DNA from: Tumebacillus avium
GTDB lineage: Bacteria > Bacillota > Bacilli > Tumebacillales > Tumebacillaceae
NCBI RefSeq assembly: GCF_002162355.1
Contig: NZ_CP021434.1
Coordinates: 2,642,501-2,706,500, forward strand
Reading direction: 5' to 3'
Length of the DNA: 64,000 nucleotides
In this document: positions 36,269 to 45,202 of the stretch, piece by piece
How the letters are laid out: every line of letters begins with the position of its first letter
Numbering within the stretch: position 1 is the first letter of the stretch
Made by a program: the position numbers and the translations under genes
Notes under the pieces: model-generated
Seen by the model: only the letters and a program-made list of their open reading frames with translations
Told to the model about the DNA's origin: nothing
Database searches by the model: none

Positions 36269-36305
36269 TGCGCTTTTGCTTGTTTACTTGAAAGGAGGAG
36301 CCGGA

Positions 36306-36401
36306 ATGCGCCAGTTTACATGGGTCATCGTTCTCTCCGTCGTGTCTGTCCTCGTGATCTACTTGGCCGGCGTCTGGTTCGACACGCTGATTCCCGAGTG
36401 A
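36306..36401 (+). CDS. Very small single-pass membrane protein
   Basis: A 31-codon frame from ATG 36306, preceded at seven bases by an excellent ribosome site, AAAGGAGGA. The product is a single hydrophobic helix (WVIVLSVVSVLVIYLAGVWF) with a short polar end. It overlaps the 3' end of the convergent transporter gene by 43 bases and sits right after a terminator. No promoter is evident. The ribosome site and composition are the only evidence. Confidence 0.45.
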   Translation: MRQFTWVIVLSVVSVLVIYLAGVWFDTLIPE

Positions 36402-37597
36402 GCGCGGACTTTCGATGTGCGCCCTGCCGCCTGGCGAATCCCCAGCGAGCAGACGACGCCGATCAAGGTCAAAGTGAGCCAGGGCAGCCAAGGCAAGCCG
36501 GTTTTGGCGGCAAGATCGAGCAGGAAGCCGCCAAACGTGTTGCCAAATGAACCGCCGATCGCCAGCGACAGGCCGGAGAATCCGAAGTAGGACGCGACAA
36601 GCGCTTTCTCGGCGATCTCCGTCGTGAACACTTGAAACGTCGGGTTGACGATCAACTGGCCCAGCGCGATCCCGGTGGTGACGATCACCAGCGTCCAGAG
36701 GTTGACGTCAAACATCAGCGGGGCAAATCCCAGCCCGTTGATCAACACGCCAAAGGCGATGATCTGCAGTTGAGACCAGTTGCGCTTGCCAAGCCAGCGC
36801 GAAATCGGCAGCTGCAGGAAGATGACTTGCAGTGAGACGAGGGTGAACAGCCAGAAGACGAGGCTGCTTTGCCCGTTGGCTTTGGCGATATAAGGGATGG
36901 TCATATAGAGCTGCTGAAACAGCATGTTCAGGCCCATCATCCAGAACAGGAGCCAGAGGAAGGTGCGGTTCTGCACGATGGTGCGCACGTTTTTCAACAG
37001 GCTCTGCCGGGCCTGCGTTTCCGGCTTCAGCTTCGGTACGAGAAAATACGAGATCAGTCCTAAGATCAAAAACATCAAGGCGGATACATAGCTTACCACT
37101 TCAAATCGGAAGCCGATCAACAGCACCCCTGCGACCGGGCCGAGGGTCATCCCGGCATTGCCGATGATGTTGCGCCAGTCGAACAGCTCTTTGCGCTTTT
37201 CCGGCGCGGAGAGGGCGACAAACGCCGCCTGATTGGCCGGGAAGATCAGCGCGCCGCCGGCGCCTGCGAACAGCGAGGCGAGCAGGATGCCAGGCACCGT
37301 ATCGAGCAGCCCGAACAAAGCAAAGCCGAGCGCCCGAAGCAGCGATCCGAGCAGCATCATCTCCCGGTAGCCAAAGCGGTCGGCGAGATATCCGCCAAAC
37401 AGCATCGAGCTTTGCTGCGCCAGAATCCGCGAACCAAGCATCGTGCCGGCGACCGTGGCCGTCAAACCCAAATTATCCGTGAAATGTGTGCCCAGCAGTG
37501 GTACGATCATAAAGAAGCCTAAATTTGAGAAAAAAATGGTGAGTTGCAACGCCCAGATCGGCGTTGACCAGTGAGGGAGACTCTCCGATAGTTTCAT
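36359..37597 (-). CDS. Major facilitator superfamily transporter (drug efflux type)
   Basis: A 412-aa, 12-helix MFS protein. The loop 2-3 signature GGYLADRFGYREMMLLGS lies near residues 68-85. The motif-C-like segment GNAGMTLGPVAGVLL near 142-156 suggests a DHA1-type multidrug antiporter. I start at ATG 37595-37597; the ribosome site GAAGGAG is a little far (about 12 bases). An upstream GTG in frame lies before that site. Monocistronic. The substrate is unknown. Confidence 0.87.
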   Translation of the reverse strand: MKLSESLPHWSTPIWALQLTIFFSNLGFFMIVPLLGTHFTDNLGLTATVAGTMLGSRILAQQSSMLFGGYLADRFGYREMMLLGSLLRALGFALFGLLDTVPGILLASLFAGAGGALIFPANQAAFVALSAPEKRKELFDWRNIIGNAGMTLGPVAGVLLIGFRFEVVSYVSALMFLILGLISYFLVPKLKPETQARQSLLKNVRTIVQNRTFLWLLFWMMGLNMLFQQLYMTIPYIAKANGQSSLVFWLFTLVSLQVIFLQLPISRWLGKRNWSQLQIIAFGVLINGLGFAPLMFDVNLWTLVIVTTGIALGQLIVNPTFQVFTTEIAEKALVASYFGFSGLSLAIGGSFGNTFGGFLLDLAAKTGLPWLPWLTLTLIGVVCSLGIRQAAGRTSKVRAHSGISVSNQTPAK

Positions 37598-37692
37598 AAG
37601 AACGTCCCAACTCCTTCGAGCCACGAAAGTTTAGGTACACTATAACACAGAATCGCCTGTTGGTAAGCAGTTCTTTTGGGGATGGGGTGAAG

Positions 37693-38328
37693 ATGATCGA
37701 TCATGGGATGCTTCACGTGCTTGAGCACTACGGATATTTCGGGTTGTTTGGGCTGCTGGTGCTGGGCATCGTCGGCCTGCCGCTGCCGGATGAGACGCTT
37801 TTGACCTTCACGGGCTATCTGATTTCGCAAGGGCACATGCAGTTCGCCGGGGCGCTCACCGCCGCCTTTTTGGGCAGCGGTGTGGGGATCACCTTGTCCT
37901 ATCTGCTCGGGCGGGTGCTTGGCAAAAAAGTGGTGGCGCGATTTGGCCGCTTTTTGCATTTGACGGAAGAGAGACTGCTTCGTGTGGAACACTATATGGA
38001 ACGTTACGGGGGCCTTGCCCTGTTTTTTGGATACTTTGTGCCGGGGCTGCGACATCTGACCGCCTTGTCTGCCGGGTTTGGCCAGATGAAGTTTCGCATT
38101 TTCGCGCCGTTCGCCTATTTGGGGGCATTGTTTTGGACGGTGACGTTTTTGCTGCTCGGGCAGTTGTTCAGCGACCAGTTGCACCGGTTGGAAGAGGTGC
38201 TGTATCCGTATCGTTTCTGGATACTGGCCGTGGTTGTCGTCTCGTTTGTGACGCCACTGGTCTGGCGGATGGTCGGCCGCCGCCGGGGACATGCAGAAGG
38301 GAACAACACTAGGGAACTGGAGGAGTGA
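37693..38328 (+). CDS. DedA-family membrane protein
   Basis: A 211-aa membrane protein of the DedA (VTT/SNARE-associated) family, linked to polyprenyl or aminophospholipid flipping. Visible family parts are GLPLPDETLLTFTGYLISQG near 35-54, GSGVGITLSYLLGRVLGKKV near 66-85, and the re-entrant-loop arginine motif FFGYFVPGLRHLTALSAGFG near 112-131. The start is ATG 37693. It is followed within six bases by the DUF1802-like gene, so probably an operon. Confidence 0.88.
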   Translation: MIDHGMLHVLEHYGYFGLFGLLVLGIVGLPLPDETLLTFTGYLISQGHMQFAGALTAAFLGSGVGITLSYLLGRVLGKKVVARFGRFLHLTEERLLRVEHYMERYGGLALFFGYFVPGLRHLTALSAGFGQMKFRIFAPFAYLGALFWTVTFLLLGQLFSDQLHRLEEVLYPYRFWILAVVVVSFVTPLVWRMVGRRRGHAEGNNTRELEE

Positions 38329-38334
38329 TGGTGG

Positions 38335-38970
38335 ATGGGTATCGGATTTCGCACGTTTTCCATGGAACTGCACAGCCCGCATTTGCCGATTAAAGAGGTG
38401 GCTTTAAAGGAATGGGCGGTCTGCATCGACGCGATCGCCAAGGGGGAGCAGCTCGTGTTGATCCGCAAAGGCGGGATCACGGAAGAAACGCGGGAGTTCC
38501 GTTTGGAGGAGACTTCGTTTTACCTCTACCCGACCTATGAGCACCAAAAGTCGCAGCTGATCAAGCCGCAGTATCAGGAGCGGGTGGAAGCGACGATGCA
38601 AGGCATCACCGTGCCGCCAAAGGAAGTGGTGATCACTCATGCCGCGCATGTCGTTGACGACTTCACGCTGAATTCGGAGGGAGATCTGAAAAAGCTTGAC
38701 CCGTTCCATATCATGACACATAATTATGCCGCTGAACGCTTGCAATGGAGAAACGACAAGCCGCTGCATATCCTGACCATACGGGCCTATCAACTGACAG
38801 AGCCCAAGACGATCCAGGTGCAAGAGGAGTACACGGGGTGCAAATCGTGGATCACGCTGCAAGCTCCGGTCACCGATACCGATCTCGTGCCGGTGATTGC
38901 GGATGAAGCGTTTGCGGCCCGGCGCCAGTTGATTTTTGACGCGCTGGAGATCAGCGAACACAAGAAGTAG
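38335..38970 (+). CDS. DUF1802-family protein
   Basis: A 211-aa protein with the blocks ALKEWAVCIDAIAKGEQLVL near 23-42, RKGGITEETREF near 44-55, and FYLYPTYEHQKSQLIKPQYQ near 62-81, which I recognise as the DUF1802 pattern. The function is unknown. ATG 38335 lies nine bases after GGAGGAG. It is sandwiched between dedA and a glycerophosphodiesterase gene in an apparent three-gene operon. Confidence 0.8.
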   Translation: MGIGFRTFSMELHSPHLPIKEVALKEWAVCIDAIAKGEQLVLIRKGGITEETREFRLEETSFYLYPTYEHQKSQLIKPQYQERVEATMQGITVPPKEVVITHAAHVVDDFTLNSEGDLKKLDPFHIMTHNYAAERLQWRNDKPLHILTIRAYQLTEPKTIQVQEEYTGCKSWITLQAPVTDTDLVPVIADEAFAARRQLIFDALEISEHKK

Positions 38971-38990
38971 GAGAGAGTTGGGGGAGAGGT

Positions 38991-39800
38991 ATGGGGGTCA
39001 AACCTTATTTGGACCTGCCGCGGCCGATGGTGCTTGCGCATCAGGGAGCGTCCGCCTATGCGCCGTCGAACACGATGGAGGCGTTTGCTCTCGCCGTGGA
39101 GATGGGCGCCGACGCGTTTGAGACGGACGTGCATATGACGCGGGACGGCCATGTGGTGGTCAGCCATGATGACACGGTCGACCGGCTGACAGACGGCAGC
39201 GGATTGATCAAATACAAGACGCTGGCCGAGCTGAAAGAGATCGATTTCGGGTACAAATTCACGCCGGACGGGGGCAAGACGTTTCCGTACCGGGGAAAAG
39301 GCGTGACGATCCCGACGCTTGAGGAAGTGTTGACGGCGTTTCCGACGATGCGCATCAACATGGACATCAAGCAGACCACACCGCCGATGGAGATGGCGCT
39401 GGTCGAAATCATCAAAAAATGCCGGGCGGAAGACCGCGTGCTGATCGCGTCGTTTCACAGCAGTACGATGAAACGGTTTCGCAAGTTGGCCTCCTCGCGC
39501 ATCGCGACGGGGGCGAATACGCGGGACATGGTGGAGTTTGTCTGCTACTGGCGCACCGGGCTGCACAAGTTTTACAAGCCGCCGGTCGATGCGTTTCAAG
39601 TGCCGGAGCAAGGCTACGGCCTGCGCGTGGTGACGCCAAAGATGCTGAAGATCGCGCACGAACACGGGGTGAAGGTGCACGTTTGGACGATCAACGAAGA
39701 GGCGGACATCCGCCGCCTGCTCGAATGGGGCGTCGACGGCATCTGCAGCGACTACCCCGACCGCGTGGTCAAAGTGATGCAGGAGATGGGGCTGCGGTAA
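38991..39800 (+). CDS. Glycerophosphodiester phosphodiesterase
   Basis: Hydrolyses glycerophosphodiesters to glycerol-3-phosphate and an alcohol. The 269-aa TIM-barrel has LAHQGASAYAPSNTMEAFAL near 15-34, the catalytic metal site ETDVHMTRDGHVVVSHDDTV near 44-63, and NMDIKQT near 124-130. A Gln replaces the Arg of the common HRG motif (HQGAS). There is no signal peptide, so it is cytoplasmic. It follows the DUF1802 gene by 20 bases. Confidence 0.88.
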   Translation: MGVKPYLDLPRPMVLAHQGASAYAPSNTMEAFALAVEMGADAFETDVHMTRDGHVVVSHDDTVDRLTDGSGLIKYKTLAELKEIDFGYKFTPDGGKTFPYRGKGVTIPTLEEVLTAFPTMRINMDIKQTTPPMEMALVEIIKKCRAEDRVLIASFHSSTMKRFRKLASSRIATGANTRDMVEFVCYWRTGLHKFYKPPVDAFQVPEQGYGLRVVTPKMLKIAHEHGVKVHVWTINEEADIRRLLEWGVDGICSDYPDRVVKVMQEMGLR

Positions 39801-39898
39801 AACTGCGCAGTCCTGTCTGCTGTAGGTATCCATTTCTTGCAGGTTCTGGCTGCGGTAAACCAGCGCAGTCCGTCTGCTGTAGTCTGTATCTCGCAGGT
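39787..39898 (+). repeat. Imperfect tandem duplication at the end of the glycerophosphodiesterase gene
   Basis: Two copies of about 53 bases, each starting GGCTGCGGTAAA, continuing through GCGCAGTCC and GTCTGCTGTAG and ending GCAGGT. The first includes the stop codon of the gene; the second lies in the spacer before plsY (39846-39898). The rest of the spacer to 40007 holds nothing else recognisable. Confidence 0.7.
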
Positions 39899-40007
39899 AT
39901 TATCAGGGCTGTTAGGCGTTAGATGTCAGCCTGTCTTAGCCATTCTGTTTCAAACCGCTCATTTTTTGCAATCTTGTACATAGTCTGTTTTGAGGTGATA
40001 ACCTTTG

Positions 40008-40712
40008 ATGATCGTATCGGTTTTGATCGCTCTCTTATTTGGTTATTTAGCAGGATCGACGCCGTTTGCTTATCTGTTCGGGCGGCGCAAAGGCGCGAAC
40101 GTATTTGAACAGGGCAGCGGCAACCCGGGCGCGACCAATACGCTGACCTTGTTCGGCAAGCGTGCGGCGGCTGTTGTGCTCCTGCTTGATGTGCTAAAAG
40201 GCTTCGTGCCGACGATGCTGACCTATCTGGTGACGGGCGATGAGACGCTCGCTTTCTGGACTGCCACCGGGGCGGTGCTTGGGCATGTGTTTTCCTTGTA
40301 CACCAAGTTTCGCGGCGGCAAAGCGCTGGCCACAGCCGGCGGCGCGCTGTTGTTCCTGCAACCGGTTCCGATATTGATCGTAGTCGCGAGCTATGTGATT
40401 TTTCTCTTGCTCATCCGTTATATCGTCATCGCGACCACCATCGTCATCGCCGGAGCACTCTTGGTCTTCCTGTTCACGCCGCAGGTGCTGTCGGAGCAGA
40501 TCGCCCTCTTTTTGATGGTGTCGGGCGTGCTGTACCGCCACCTGCCGAACTGGGAGCGCGTCTACCTGAAAAATGAGCCCAAGATCGGCCAGCCCGTCCA
40601 CGAAGTGACCCTCCAGCGCCTGACGCCGGAGAAGCAGGAATGGGTGAAGCTGTCCTACTGGATCACGATGATCATGATCCTGCTGGCGTTTGTCGTGTGG
40701 AAGCAGATGTAG
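40008..40712 (+). CDS. plsY: Acyl-phosphate:glycerol-3-phosphate acyltransferase PlsY
   Basis: Makes lysophosphatidate from acyl-phosphate and glycerol-3-phosphate in the membrane. The 234-aa product has the three PlsY loops: GSTPFAYLFGRRKGANVFEQ near 16-35 with GSGNPGATN, GHVFSLYTKFRGGKALATAG near 91-110, and a third region near 175-200 (YRHLPNWERV). It is longer than most PlsY (about 200 aa) because of a C-terminal extension ending in an extra membrane helix. ATG 40008 follows GAGGTGAT by eight bases. Confidence 0.88.
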   Translation: MIVSVLIALLFGYLAGSTPFAYLFGRRKGANVFEQGSGNPGATNTLTLFGKRAAAVVLLLDVLKGFVPTMLTYLVTGDETLAFWTATGAVLGHVFSLYTKFRGGKALATAGGALLFLQPVPILIVVASYVIFLLLIRYIVIATTIVIAGALLVFLFTPQVLSEQIALFLMVSGVLYRHLPNWERVYLKNEPKIGQPVHEVTLQRLTPEKQEWVKLSYWITMIMILLAFVVWKQM

Positions 40713-40750
40713 AAAAAGACCACCTGTTGCGAGTCGCAGGTGGTCTTTTT
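40713..40750. terminator. Bidirectional terminator between plsY and the anti-sigma-like gene
   Basis: A perfect 14-bp stem, AAAAAGACCACCTG with CAGGTGGTCTTTTT, across a ten-base loop. Confidence 0.88.
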
Positions 40751-40753
40751 GCG

Positions 40754-41929
40754 TCAGTTCAGTACAAAGTTGGAGATCATCCCGTCCGTGTGCAGCGTGG
40801 TGAGGGGTGTCCCGTCGAAATTGAAGACTTCGACCGTGTCTTTGGACATCACATACCAGCGGTTGCTGTCTTTGTCGTAGGAGAGGTTCATTGCGAGCTG
40901 CTGCGTCGGGAAACTGTTCACGAGGTCTCCGGTCACCGTGTCGAAGATCATGACGTATGTGTGATCCGCGCCTTTTGGCACTCCGATGAGTCCGAGTTTC
41001 TGCTGGTCGGGCACCGTTGCTTTGGGCCCGTAGGGGCTGATCATGAAAGGCTTGCCGATCGAATTCAGATCAAAGGTGCCGACCTTCTGCAGCGAGGGGA
41101 TTTCGAATTCTGCCACTTTGGATTCGGCACCGCCATTCAACAACATCAGAAGATTTTGTCCTGTGCTGAGCACATAGGTCATTCCCTCCTGCTGTTCATT
41201 GAGACCTCGGTATACGGGCTCACCTTCGAGCGGAACGATCAGCGTTTTGAGATTCGAATTCAGCATCCCTTGTTCGATAAATTGAAACTGTGCTTGATGA
41301 AACATCGTGTCGAAGACGGGGCCGTCTCGTTTGACCGACTTGAATAGTTTGGGTTCGCCGCCGTTTTCAACTTTGTAGATCAAGATTTTGTTTGGTTTGC
41401 TTACGGAAGTGATGTACACAGTGCTCCCTTGGAAAAAGACCGCGTCCGGCGCTTGATCCAAAGTCAGCGCCTGTTTGGCACCGCTTTTCGGATCGACAAC
41501 GAGGACCCTTTTTTCAATCGAGGTCCCAAAGCCGTTTAACGGGATCCAGAGCCTACCGTCTGGTGCTTCATAAATTTTCAGGGTCGGAGTGTCGCCGAGC
41601 TCAATCGTTTTCTTCGTTTCCATCGTCTCCGGGTCGGCGAGATGGAGCACATTTTTTTGATCCTGTATGACAGTATACGCGACCAGCCCGGTGTGGGCAT
41701 CTTGTACCAGATCTCCGCGCACGTCTGCAGGGGGGCTGAAGGTTGCTGTGAGTGCCAGCGTGATCAGCGCAGCAGCTGCGATCCCGCCGATCAGCCGATA
41801 ACGCGGCCGCTTTCGCGCCCGTGCCGCTTGTTGCAAACGCTGCTCCAACTGGCGGGCGAACTCGGCGCGGGGCTTGGCATGAGCGAGGCTTTGCAGGTCT
41901 TTCACGAGGTCTTCGTCATTCCGGTACAC
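40754..41929 (-). CDS. Membrane-anchored protein coupled to an ECF sigma factor (anti-sigma-like, propeller-like exterior)
   Basis: A 391-aa product. Residues 1-45 are cytoplasmic and charged (FARQLEQRLQQAARARKRPR). One membrane helix follows (LIGGIAAAALITLALTATF, about 46-64). The large exterior part has propeller-like blades (NVLHLADPETMETKKTIELG, YVMIFDTVTGDLVNSF). The GTG start at 41927-41929 lies within the end of the sigma gene, behind GAGGGAGGG, so the two are coupled. By position it probably holds the sigma factor inactive. No zinc-binding anti-sigma (ZAS) motif is present. Confidence 0.72.
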   Translation of the reverse strand: MYRNDEDLVKDLQSLAHAKPRAEFARQLEQRLQQAARARKRPRYRLIGGIAAAALITLALTATFSPPADVRGDLVQDAHTGLVAYTVIQDQKNVLHLADPETMETKKTIELGDTPTLKIYEAPDGRLWIPLNGFGTSIEKRVLVVDPKSGAKQALTLDQAPDAVFFQGSTVYITSVSKPNKILIYKVENGGEPKLFKSVKRDGPVFDTMFHQAQFQFIEQGMLNSNLKTLIVPLEGEPVYRGLNEQQEGMTYVLSTGQNLLMLLNGGAESKVAEFEIPSLQKVGTFDLNSIGKPFMISPYGPKATVPDQQKLGLIGVPKGADHTYVMIFDTVTGDLVNSFPTQQLAMNLSYDKDSNRWYVMSKDTVEVFNFDGTPLTTLHTDGMISNFVLN

Positions 41930-42440
41930 AGTGCAGCCCTCCCTCTGGCGTCACGCTGAGCGTTTGCTGCAGGAGCTTCAGCGCGCGGTGGTAGTCGACT
42001 TTCACTTTCGATTCCTTGCAGTCGAGGATCTCGGCCGTCTCTTTGATGCTCAGCTCTTTGATCGCCCGCAAAATGATCACCGAGCGGTACGCCGGCTTTA
42101 ACATGGTGATCGCCTGCATCAGCTCCTGGCGCTCCTCTTTGCCGGAGAGCAGCTCTTCAGGCAGTCCGTCTTGGGCCTGCAGGCGATTCAGCAGGCGATC
42201 CGGAAACCACGAGATGAGCCGCTTTTTGCGGTAGTGATCGAGGGCGATGTGCTTGGCGACCGACAAGATCCACGTTTTTAGCGTCGAGCGGTGGTCAAAC
42301 GTCCGCAGCGACTTGATCAGCCGCAAAAAAACTTCCTGCGTCAAATCCTCCGCATCGTTCTGATTGCCTGTGAAGTAGAGCAGAAAGTGGTAGACATCTT
42401 CAAAATGCAGCCGGTAGATCTCTTGAATCTCTTCTTCCAA
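41916..42440 (-). CDS. ECF-type RNA polymerase sigma factor
   Basis: A 174-aa sigma-70-family factor. Region 2 holds YHFLLYFTGNQNDAEDLTQE and VFLRLIKSLRTF with the -10-binding STLKTWILSVAKHIALDHYR. Region 4 is a helix-turn-helix near residues 115-165 (AYRSVIILRAIKELSIKETA, EILDCKESKVKVDYHRALKL). I start at TTG 42438-42440, behind AAGGAGGGG; upstream in-frame ATGs lack a ribosome site. It is cotranscribed with the membrane anti-sigma-like gene. Confidence 0.9.
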   Translation of the reverse strand: MEEEIQEIYRLHFEDVYHFLLYFTGNQNDAEDLTQEVFLRLIKSLRTFDHRSTLKTWILSVAKHIALDHYRKKRLISWFPDRLLNRLQAQDGLPEELLSGKEERQELMQAITMLKPAYRSVIILRAIKELSIKETAEILDCKESKVKVDYHRALKLLQQTLSVTPEGGLHCVPE

Positions 42441-42511
42441 CCGAGCCCCTCCTTCTCTTGCGTTTCTGCCAAGTAGTCGAAATTGCCAGAGCAAAAGTTA
42501 CAAGTCCGCAC

Positions 42512-42539
42512 AAAAAAAGCCAACTCATGACGAGCTGGC
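42512..42539 (-). terminator. Terminator of the minus-strand transporter gene (42525-43715)
   Basis: On the minus strand GCCAGCTC...GAGTTGGC is followed by TTTTTTT. The stem overlaps the last codons of the transporter. Confidence 0.78.
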
Positions 42540-43715
42540 CCGTTTCGGTAAGTAAGTTCCCGCCTTCCAGAAGAAGAACGACGCGAGCAGCATCGGGATC
42601 GGGAGCAGCGAGAAGGCGAACAGGAGCGACGTGTGGTCGGAGATCAGGCCGACCAGGTACGGGCTTGGGATGTCGCCGAGGAAGTGCATTACGAACATCG
42701 CTGCGGCCGCCGCCGTGTTCCAGATCGCTTTGTCGGTGACGTCAAACACCAGCGCCGTCGCCACGCCGACATGCCAGAGCATGAAGAACGCGGAGAGGAA
42801 GAAGGCGAGGAAGCTTTGCAGAAACAACCCCGCCCACAAGAAGATCGCCGAGAGTGCCATCGACACGACCAGCGTGTAGGCGCGCCCGCGACCTGTGCGC
42901 TTCAGCCACAGGTCGGCGATCCAGCCGCCCAAGGGAGCTCCGAGCAGGCCCGCGCCAACTTGCAGGCCGCCGGCGAGCAGGGTCGCTTTTTCCAATGAAT
43001 AGCCAAACGAACGCTCGAAGAAGGTCGGCACAAACAGCACAATCGCGCCAAAGGCAAAGGAGATGCCCGCATAGCCGAGGGCGGTGTACAGAAACGGCCG
43101 GTTCTTCGTGAACAGCCGGATCAGTTCGTCCCAGCCAAATGTGGCCCGGTTCTCCGTCGTCACTTGTTTCCGCAGCGGCAGTTTCCAGGCCAGATACGCG
43201 AGGATCAATCCCGGCACCCCAACGATGAAAAACGCCCACTGCCAGCCGAAATTCACGCCAAGCCAGCCGCCGAGCACCACGCCAAGCGCGCCGCCGATCG
43301 GCATCCCGAGGTTGAACAGCCCGAGGACTGCCGAGCGCTTGCGCTCCGGATAGGCGTTGGACAAGATCGTGCCCGCCGTTGAGACGTACGCCGCTTCGCC
43401 GATGCCGACCAGCGCGCGGAAGACGAACAGAGAAGCAAACGACCACGCCAGCGCCGACGAGACGGTCGCCACGCTCCAGACCGCGACGCCGATCGCTGCG
43501 ACCTTGTGTGGCAGCCAGCGGTCGGCCCACTTGCCAAACGGGATCGAGGTCAGCGAATAGGTGATCATAAAGGCCGAGCCGAGCAAACCTAATGCTGCGT
43601 CAGACAGCAGAAAATGCTCTTTTAATAACGGAAATACCCCGGACAGAATCTGCCGGTCTACATAGTTGATGATATTGATCGATAAGAACAAAATAAGCAA
43701 ACGTGTCGGATTCAT
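42525..43715 (-). CDS. Major facilitator superfamily transporter (spinster-like)
   Basis: A 396-aa, 12-helix MFS protein. NIINYVDRQILSGVFPLLKE near 14-33, GKWADRWLPHKVAAIG near 65-80 and FRALVGIGEAAYVSTAGTIL near 103-122 are the pattern of spinster-like/organic-anion MFS proteins. The start is ATG 43713-43715, after AAAGGAG. The substrate is unknown. The single gene sits between two terminators. Confidence 0.85.
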   Translation of the reverse strand: MNPTRLLILFLSINIINYVDRQILSGVFPLLKEHFLLSDAALGLLGSAFMITYSLTSIPFGKWADRWLPHKVAAIGVAVWSVATVSSALAWSFASLFVFRALVGIGEAAYVSTAGTILSNAYPERKRSAVLGLFNLGMPIGGALGVVLGGWLGVNFGWQWAFFIVGVPGLILAYLAWKLPLRKQVTTENRATFGWDELIRLFTKNRPFLYTALGYAGISFAFGAIVLFVPTFFERSFGYSLEKATLLAGGLQVGAGLLGAPLGGWIADLWLKRTGRGRAYTLVVSMALSAIFLWAGLFLQSFLAFFLSAFFMLWHVGVATALVFDVTDKAIWNTAAAAAMFVMHFLGDIPSPYLVGLISDHTSLLFAFSLLPIPMLLASFFFWKAGTYLPKRASSS

Positions 43716-43753
43716 AAGCCACTCCTTTCTTATCAATCAGCATATCATGTTTG

Positions 43754-43791
43754 AAAAAATTGGCACAGTCTCGTTTTAGGACGACTGTGCC
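43754..43791 (-). terminator. Terminator of the second minus-strand transporter gene (43801-45054)
   Basis: On the minus strand GGCACAGTC...GACTGTGCC is followed by AATTTTTT, just past the stop at 43801. Confidence 0.8.
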
Positions 43792-43800
43792 TTGTGGCTG

Positions 43801-45054
43801 CTAAGTTTTCTGCTTGGGGCGAAAGGGGCTGGGGTTGTTTTCCGTCCGTTCTTCCATCACCGGCGCCAAAGGCTTGGCCAGCGGCTGCCACAAGCGCAGC
43901 AGGTAATACGCCCCGCCAAGCAAGAGCCCCAGCGCCCCATAGAGCAGCCACGGCAGCGGCAGATAGTCGATCGCCACCGCCCGCTCCATCAGCTGGCCGC
44001 CTGCGATGTTCCCTATTGCCTCGCCTGCGCCAAAGACAAACGCCGCCACGCCAAAATAGCTCCCGATCTGCTCCGGCTTGGCCAGGTCGGCGACGATGGC
44101 GTCAGACGTCGGCATCACAAACATCTGCCCTAACGTGATCACGACCGCGCTTGCCACCAGATGCCAAAACGATGTCGACAACGCCACCGAGCCAAGCCCC
44201 GTGCCGATCAAAACGATACCTGCCGCCATCGTGCCCAGCGGGTGCAGGTACTTGGTGAAAAAGCGCGTCACCGTACCCTGTAACAAGATGACGAGCACGG
44301 CGGAGGCGGTGAAGATCAGGCCGATGTTGCGCGCGCTCTCGATCTGCGCGGCGCGCAGGGGCAGGGACAAGGCGAACTGCGTGAACAACGCCCAGACAAA
44401 GATCGTCACAAAGGAAAAGTACAAAAACGGCCGGTCGGTAAAAATCTGCCTGATGCCTTGCCGATCCACTTTTGGGCAGTCCTCCCCGATGCAGTCGCGC
44501 TCCAAGAGCAGCAGGTGCGAGACGGCCAACACAAAATAAACGACCGCCGCGCCGCCAAACAGCAGCGTGGAACTGCGCGTGTGCAAATACGTCCCGATCA
44601 GCGGCCCCATCGTCACGCCGATGTTCGCCGCCACCCCGCGATAGGAAAACGCGGTTGTCTTTGTGCCTTGCGACGCCAGCGCCGCAATTCCCGCTTTGGC
44701 GCCCGGCGCGTAGATGCCGCCGCCGACGCCGGCGACGAGATTGGTCAGGAACAGCGCGGGGAACGTTGCGCCCCAGATGAAGCCAAGCAGTCCGGCGCCG
44801 CGGATCAACAGGCCGCTGACCATCGTCAAGCGCCGCCCGAAGCGGTCCGACAAAAAGCCGCCGAGCAGACTGCCGGTCAAAAAGGCGATCGAGCCTGCGC
44901 CGAGCACCAGGCCGGTTGACCCCAGCGACAGCCCTTTTTCGGTGGAGAGGATGATGGCGAAAAACGGCAGGAGCATGTACGATCCGAGATGCGTAAACAA
45001 AATGCCGCCCAACAGCACATAGATGGCGCGTCCGAGCTTTGGCAGGATTGCCAT
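43801..45054 (-). CDS. Major facilitator superfamily transporter (DHA1-type)
   Basis: A 417-aa, 12-helix MFS protein. Signature GGFLSDRFGRRLTMVSGLLI lies near residues 64-83. A motif-C-like segment (GVAANIGVTMGPLIGTYL) near 139-156 marks a drug/proton antiporter. A small loop with Cys-Asp-Pro (DCIGEDCPKVDRQG) sits between the two six-helix halves. ATG 45052-45054 follows GGGGAGGTGA. The gene is divergent from ccdA. Confidence 0.87.
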   Translation of the reverse strand: MAILPKLGRAIYVLLGGILFTHLGSYMLLPFFAIILSTEKGLSLGSTGLVLGAGSIAFLTGSLLGGFLSDRFGRRLTMVSGLLIRGAGLLGFIWGATFPALFLTNLVAGVGGGIYAPGAKAGIAALASQGTKTTAFSYRGVAANIGVTMGPLIGTYLHTRSSTLLFGGAAVVYFVLAVSHLLLLERDCIGEDCPKVDRQGIRQIFTDRPFLYFSFVTIFVWALFTQFALSLPLRAAQIESARNIGLIFTASAVLVILLQGTVTRFFTKYLHPLGTMAAGIVLIGTGLGSVALSTSFWHLVASAVVITLGQMFVMPTSDAIVADLAKPEQIGSYFGVAAFVFGAGEAIGNIAGGQLMERAVAIDYLPLPWLLYGALGLLLGGAYYLLRLWQPLAKPLAPVMEERTENNPSPFRPKQKT

Positions 45055-45202
45055 GGTGGGATCACCTCCCCCTTACCTTGCCACAAGAGGAAACGGGGCA
45101 TGCGGGTTCGACACAAGAGTGTCGATTTTGTAAGGACGCTGACGTGCGTTTGCAGGTACAGGTGTTGTATGATAGAAGATGAACAAAAAGGAGGCGACGC
45201 GA

